Assembly: GCA_012961645.1 (NCBI GenBank)
Contig: DTYY01000151.1
Coordinates: 1 to 14,986 of the forward strand
Direction: 5' to 3'
DNA length: 14,986 bases
Origin: Methanosarcinales archaeon
GTDB taxonomy: Archaea; Halobacteriota; Methanosarcinia; Methanosarcinales; Methanogasteraceae
The notes under the pieces were generated by a model. It saw only the letters and a program-made list of their open reading frames with translations. It ran no database searches and was not told where the DNA came from. The position numbers and the translations under genes were made by a program. Positions 12,452-14,986 of the stretch are shown here, piece after piece (position 1 is the first letter of the stretch; every line of letters starts with the position of its first letter).

Positions 12452-13795
12452 ATGATGCTCAGACCGACCGGCATCGCCGGACTCGATGAGATCCTGGGGG
12501 GATTTTTGAAGCCATCAACCATTCTGATAGCAGGCACGGCTGGTGTTGGCAAAACAATGTTCGTACTGGAGTCGTTATCAAGCGTAGCAGAGCAAGAATC
12601 GACGCTCTACATCCCGATTGCGACCAGCGGGCGCAGTTTCAGGCAAGACCCATCCTTTCCGCTCATGCACGAATCGATCACGGTATACCCGATCGAGCGT
12701 ATGTCTGCGGAACGTGATCCCCTATCGGTTCTGATCGACATCGGAAATGTTGTTGCAGATTCGGAGGCTGACAGGATCGCAATCGACCCGATCACACCGC
12801 TTGGGTCTGCTTTTTCAGAGCAGGAGCGACACCGTTTCATCGGCACCATCGATTCGATGACCCCTGAATGGGGCGCGGTCACGCTGTTTACCGGCGAACT
12901 GACCGGCAAAGAGATTCACACATCGATTCTCAGTCATTTTGTGGATGTAATTCTGTATCTGTCTTATGAAGACCATAAAAGATACATTTCACGAAATCTC
13001 AGGATATTCAAGACCATGAGCTCCACCAATAACCATATTTTATCAAAAATATACACATTCTACATCTCAAAAGACGGCATAAGAGTGTTCCCAACCATTA
13101 AAACTAAAATAACTCACAAAGATATCTCAATACGTGTTCCAACCGGTGTTCAGAGACTGGACGCCATGCTGGGAGGAGGCATCCCTGAGACATACTCGAC
13201 ACTGGTCGAAGGCAACTCCGGCACCGGAAAAACCATCTTTGGCTTAGAATTCATCCACGAAAGTTTGAAAAACGGCAAACCATCGGTCATTGTTTCGTTT
13301 AATGAATCTCCAGACCAGTTGATCGCAGAAGCGATGCGTTTCGGATGGGACCTGCACAGATACGCCAGGGATGGCATTCTCAAATTCATTTATACCACCG
13401 ACCATATTCATCCTGACGTACATCTCTGGCGTATCAGGGAAATGGTGGAGTCGATCGGCGCCAGATCGGTGATGTTTGACGGGATATCGGATATAGAAAC
13501 TGTTTTTTATGGATCGTTGAGGATGAGGGCATACATCCAATCGCTGATCAGATACTTCAAAGATGCCGGGGTCACTTCTGTCTTCACAAACGAGACCAAG
13601 AACACCTCCTCATCGAGAATGACAGATGCAGGTGCGTCTTTTCTGATGGACGGGATCATCTCTCTCGAGAACGTCAGAAGCGATTCTGAGATGAGGAAGA
13701 CCATGTTGATATTGAAGATGCGCGGGACCGATCATAGCCAGTCGATAAAGGAGTATACGATCACAGAACACGGAATCGAGATCATGGGATGGTGA
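12452..13795 (+). CDS. Two-domain KaiC-like ATPase
   Basis: The 447-residue protein has two RecA-fold domains in the KaiC arrangement. Domain I (about 1-218) has TGIAGLDEILGG, Walker A GTAGVGKT (28-35) and Walker B RIAID (108-112), but lacks the usual glutamate pair after the P-loop (PIATSG instead). Domain II (about 228-447) has TGVQRLDAMLGGGIP, Walker A GNSGTGKT (254-261), SFNESPDQL (282-290) with one Glu in place of the E-E pair, Walker B SVMFD (339-343) and the typical ending MRGTDHSQSIKEYTITEHGIEI. Such proteins in archaea are presumed ATP-driven signalling switches; no KaiA, KaiB or histidine kinase gene is near. ATG 12452 is preferred over the TTG at 12449. A zinc-ribbon protein follows in the same frame one codon after the stop. 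Confidence 0.9.
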   Translation: MMLRPTGIAGLDEILGGFLKPSTILIAGTAGVGKTMFVLESLSSVAEQESTLYIPIATSGRSFRQDPSFPLMHESITVYPIERMSAERDPLSVLIDIGNVVADSEADRIAIDPITPLGSAFSEQERHRFIGTIDSMTPEWGAVTLFTGELTGKEIHTSILSHFVDVILYLSYEDHKRYISRNLRIFKTMSSTNNHILSKIYTFYISKDGIRVFPTIKTKITHKDISIRVPTGVQRLDAMLGGGIPETYSTLVEGNSGTGKTIFGLEFIHESLKNGKPSVIVSFNESPDQLIAEAMRFGWDLHRYARDGILKFIYTTDHIHPDVHLWRIREMVESIGARSVMFDGISDIETVFYGSLRMRAYIQSLIRYFKDAGVTSVFTNETKNTSSSRMTDAGASFLMDGIISLENVRSDSEMRKTMLILKMRGTDHSQSIKEYTITEHGIEIMGW

Positions 13796-13798
13796 GAA

Positions 13799-13993
13799 TT
13801 GAAATATGATGTAATCGTGTGTCCGAAGTGCAGAGATAACGTGCAGATCATAAACCACGGTATAAAATCGACCGTATGCCAGCGGTGCGGGAGCAGATTG
13901 GATGTGCGCAAGCTCAAGGTCTGGCATACGACATCTGATCTGGATGAGGCGGTCTCTGTGCGCACCGCTATTCTGATGGAACTGGATCGGTGA
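13799..13993 (+). CDS. Zinc-ribbon protein, archaeal conserved hypothetical
   Basis: This 64-residue protein has a zinc ribbon (C8, C11, C27, C30; CPKC and CQRCG) and a conserved-looking second part RLDVRKLKVWHTTSDLDEAVSVRTAI (33-58). It recalls small archaeal zinc-ribbon families (DUF5817/DUF1922-like), but I cannot assign it firmly. The frame is the same as that of the KaiC gene: TGA, one GAA codon, then the TTG start, with GGTGA overlapping the previous stop. No other start is possible upstream. It is certainly co-transcribed with the KaiC gene and may act with it, for example as a nucleic-acid or partner-binding subunit. That role is inference. Confidence 0.75.
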   Translation: MKYDVIVCPKCRDNVQIINHGIKSTVCQRCGSRLDVRKLKVWHTTSDLDEAVSVRTAILMELDR

Positions 13994-14178
13994 AGCATCT
14001 GTTCAATAGACTTGTTGCCAATTAGCATATGCATCTGCTGTGTCGAACAACTCCCACATTACCAGGCACTCGACGTGACAACTGTAGCACAAGACCATAT
14101 TTATATCATACTTGCCAGCACGATAGGTATTTATACCTGCCAAATGTTAGATTATGATTGTAAAAGGGGATAAATATC
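13994..14178 (+). promoter_or_regulatory. Intergenic region with palindromic TATA element ahead of the kinase gene
   Basis: This 185-base gap contains two TATA-like elements. One is CATATTTATATCAT (14096-14109). The other is the perfect inverted repeat AGGTAT-TT-ATACCT (14125-14138), whose centre TATTTATAC would place transcription near 14158 for the ATG at 14179. A palindrome covering a TATA box suggests repressor control. GGGGAT about eight bases ahead of the ATG is the likely ribosome binding site. A palindromic GCATATGC (14025-14032) and a repeated GCATCTG (13995 and 14031) are also present. No gene is seen. Confidence 0.5.
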
Positions 14179-14986
14179 ATGAAACAGGATGACATCGCAG
14201 ATTATCTGAGTCAGGTGTATAAGAGAAAGGTTACTGTTACAGGCACCGGAAAGCTCGGTGAGACCGATGAAGGCTTGAAGGAGTTTGGATATGGAAAACC
14301 ACTTCTGATCCGGTTTTCAGCAGACGGCGAGGATAAAACCGCAGTTCTTTCGTCCATGCGCACAGAAGGGGGTTTTGGCCATGATCATTTCTCTGATCGA
14401 GCACAGATTCTGATATGGCAGCATTCTACATTCAATAAACTGCCAGAACACGTAAAATCCATCGATGTTGGCTATTTCACTCGTGATGGCAAGCTAAAAT
14501 CAGCCGGCGGAGCAGAAGAGTATTTTTTACTGATGGAGGAGGTCGATGGCACCGAGTATTTCTATGATCTCGAAGAGATTAGTAAAAGTGGCGCAACCGA
14601 TCTGGATTTGGGGCGTTCGAAGGAATTAGCCGATTATCTGACAGTTATCCATGCCAATCGGTCCGATGATCAGGAGTTGTATATGCGCAGGATCAGGGAC
14701 ACCGTCGGGCATGGCGAGTGCATCATGGGCTTGATGGATAGTTACCCCGATGACCTCGATTTTATCACGGACAAAGAGCTTAACGAGATCGAGAGAATAT
14801 GTGTTGACTGGAGATGGAAGCTTAAATCCGGTACTGATCGATTGTGCATGGTCCACGGGGATTTCCATCCGTGGAACGTCATGTTCAGAGAGGGAACAGA
14901 CTTTACGGTACTTGACCGGAGTCGTGGAGAATGGGGCGAAGCAGCAGACGATGTTTCATGTATGACCATCAATTACCTCTTTTATT
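14179..14986 (+). CDS. APH/choline-kinase-fold phosphotransferase, partial at window end
   Basis: The frame is open from the ATG at 14179 to the window end (269 codons), so the 3' end is missing. It has the aminoglycoside phosphotransferase / choline kinase fold. The Brenner-type catalytic loop is VHGDFHPWNVMF (about 224-235, with catalytic Asp), followed by TVLDRSRGEWGEAADDV with the metal-binding Asp and then CMTINYLFY. The N-terminal lobe is LLIRFSADGEDKTAVLSSMRTEGGFGHDH, an atypical lobe without an obvious AVK lysine. YFLLMEEVDGTEYF is the hinge. Members are widespread in archaea and phosphorylate small molecules (hydroxy or amino compounds); the substrate is not readable. Antibiotic resistance is not implied. 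Confidence 0.85.
   Translation, partial: MKQDDIADYLSQVYKRKVTVTGTGKLGETDEGLKEFGYGKPLLIRFSADGEDKTAVLSSMRTEGGFGHDHFSDRAQILIWQHSTFNKLPEHVKSIDVGYFTRDGKLKSAGGAEEYFLLMEEVDGTEYFYDLEEISKSGATDLDLGRSKELADYLTVIHANRSDDQELYMRRIRDTVGHGECIMGLMDSYPDDLDFITDKELNEIERICVDWRWKLKSGTDRLCMVHGDFHPWNVMFREGTDFTVLDRSRGEWGEAADDVSCMTINYLFY

Noticed and set aside
13994..14178. Possible small RNA or tRNA in the gap after the zinc-ribbon gene
   Set aside because: No cloverleaf, TPsiC-like motif or stable extended stem could be found; only promoter-like and palindromic elements are visible.

Overview
The window is chromosomal DNA of a euryarchaeon. Its gene set is archaeal throughout: fibrillarin-like rRNA methylase, Kae1, multi-OB RPA with its RPA-associated partner, Rpo7 (RpoE'), Spt4, GTP-dependent dephospho-CoA kinase, and ribosomal proteins eS24 and eS31. 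Promoters look like TATA boxes about 25-30 bases ahead of starts, and several starts have GGAGGTGA/GGTG-type ribosome binding sites. Several KaiC/RAD55-type ATPases point towards a methanogen or methanotroph-related (Methanomicrobia / Methanosarcinia-like) lineage. That placement is inference from gene content, not phylogeny. No rRNA, tRNA, CRISPR array or intact insertion sequence is visible, and no gap between genes exceeds about 200 bases.

Left part (1-5240). hisC (minus) diverges from a MagIII/endonuclease III-like DNA glycosylase (plus). The glycosylase converges, with a 17-base overlap, on a tightly packed minus-strand operon: RAD55/KaiC-like ATPase -> degenerate KaiC domain fused to an Arf/SRPRB-like GTPase -> Roadblock/LC7 protein -> CRM-domain (YhbY-like) RNA-binding protein. 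Stop and start codons overlap or lie within a few bases. Upstream on the same strand is rnhB (RNase HII), divergent from tyrS.

Middle (5241-9926, plus strand). tyrS and flpA form a likely pair. A decayed stretch follows that may be a transposase remnant, then kae1 (not fused to bud32), then the RPA gene with two nearly identical tandem OB folds, and the RPA-associated protein gene.

Right part (10093-14986, plus strand). The standard archaeal cluster rpo7-spt4-dpck-rps24e-rps27ae is tightly packed. It is followed not by kae1-bud32 but by a small Cys-rich lipoprotein gene, a two-domain KaiC-like ATPase, a zinc-ribbon protein in the same reading frame one codon after the KaiC stop, and, after a gap with a palindromic TATA region, an APH/choline-kinase-fold kinase that runs off the window.

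The most interesting unit is the ATPase / pseudo-KaiC-GTPase / Roadblock operon. It looks like a nucleotide-switch signalling or polarity module in which an Arf-like GTPase has been built onto a KaiC-like scaffold whose own P-loop is lost. The second KaiC gene with its co-oriented zinc ribbon is a separate candidate signalling pair.
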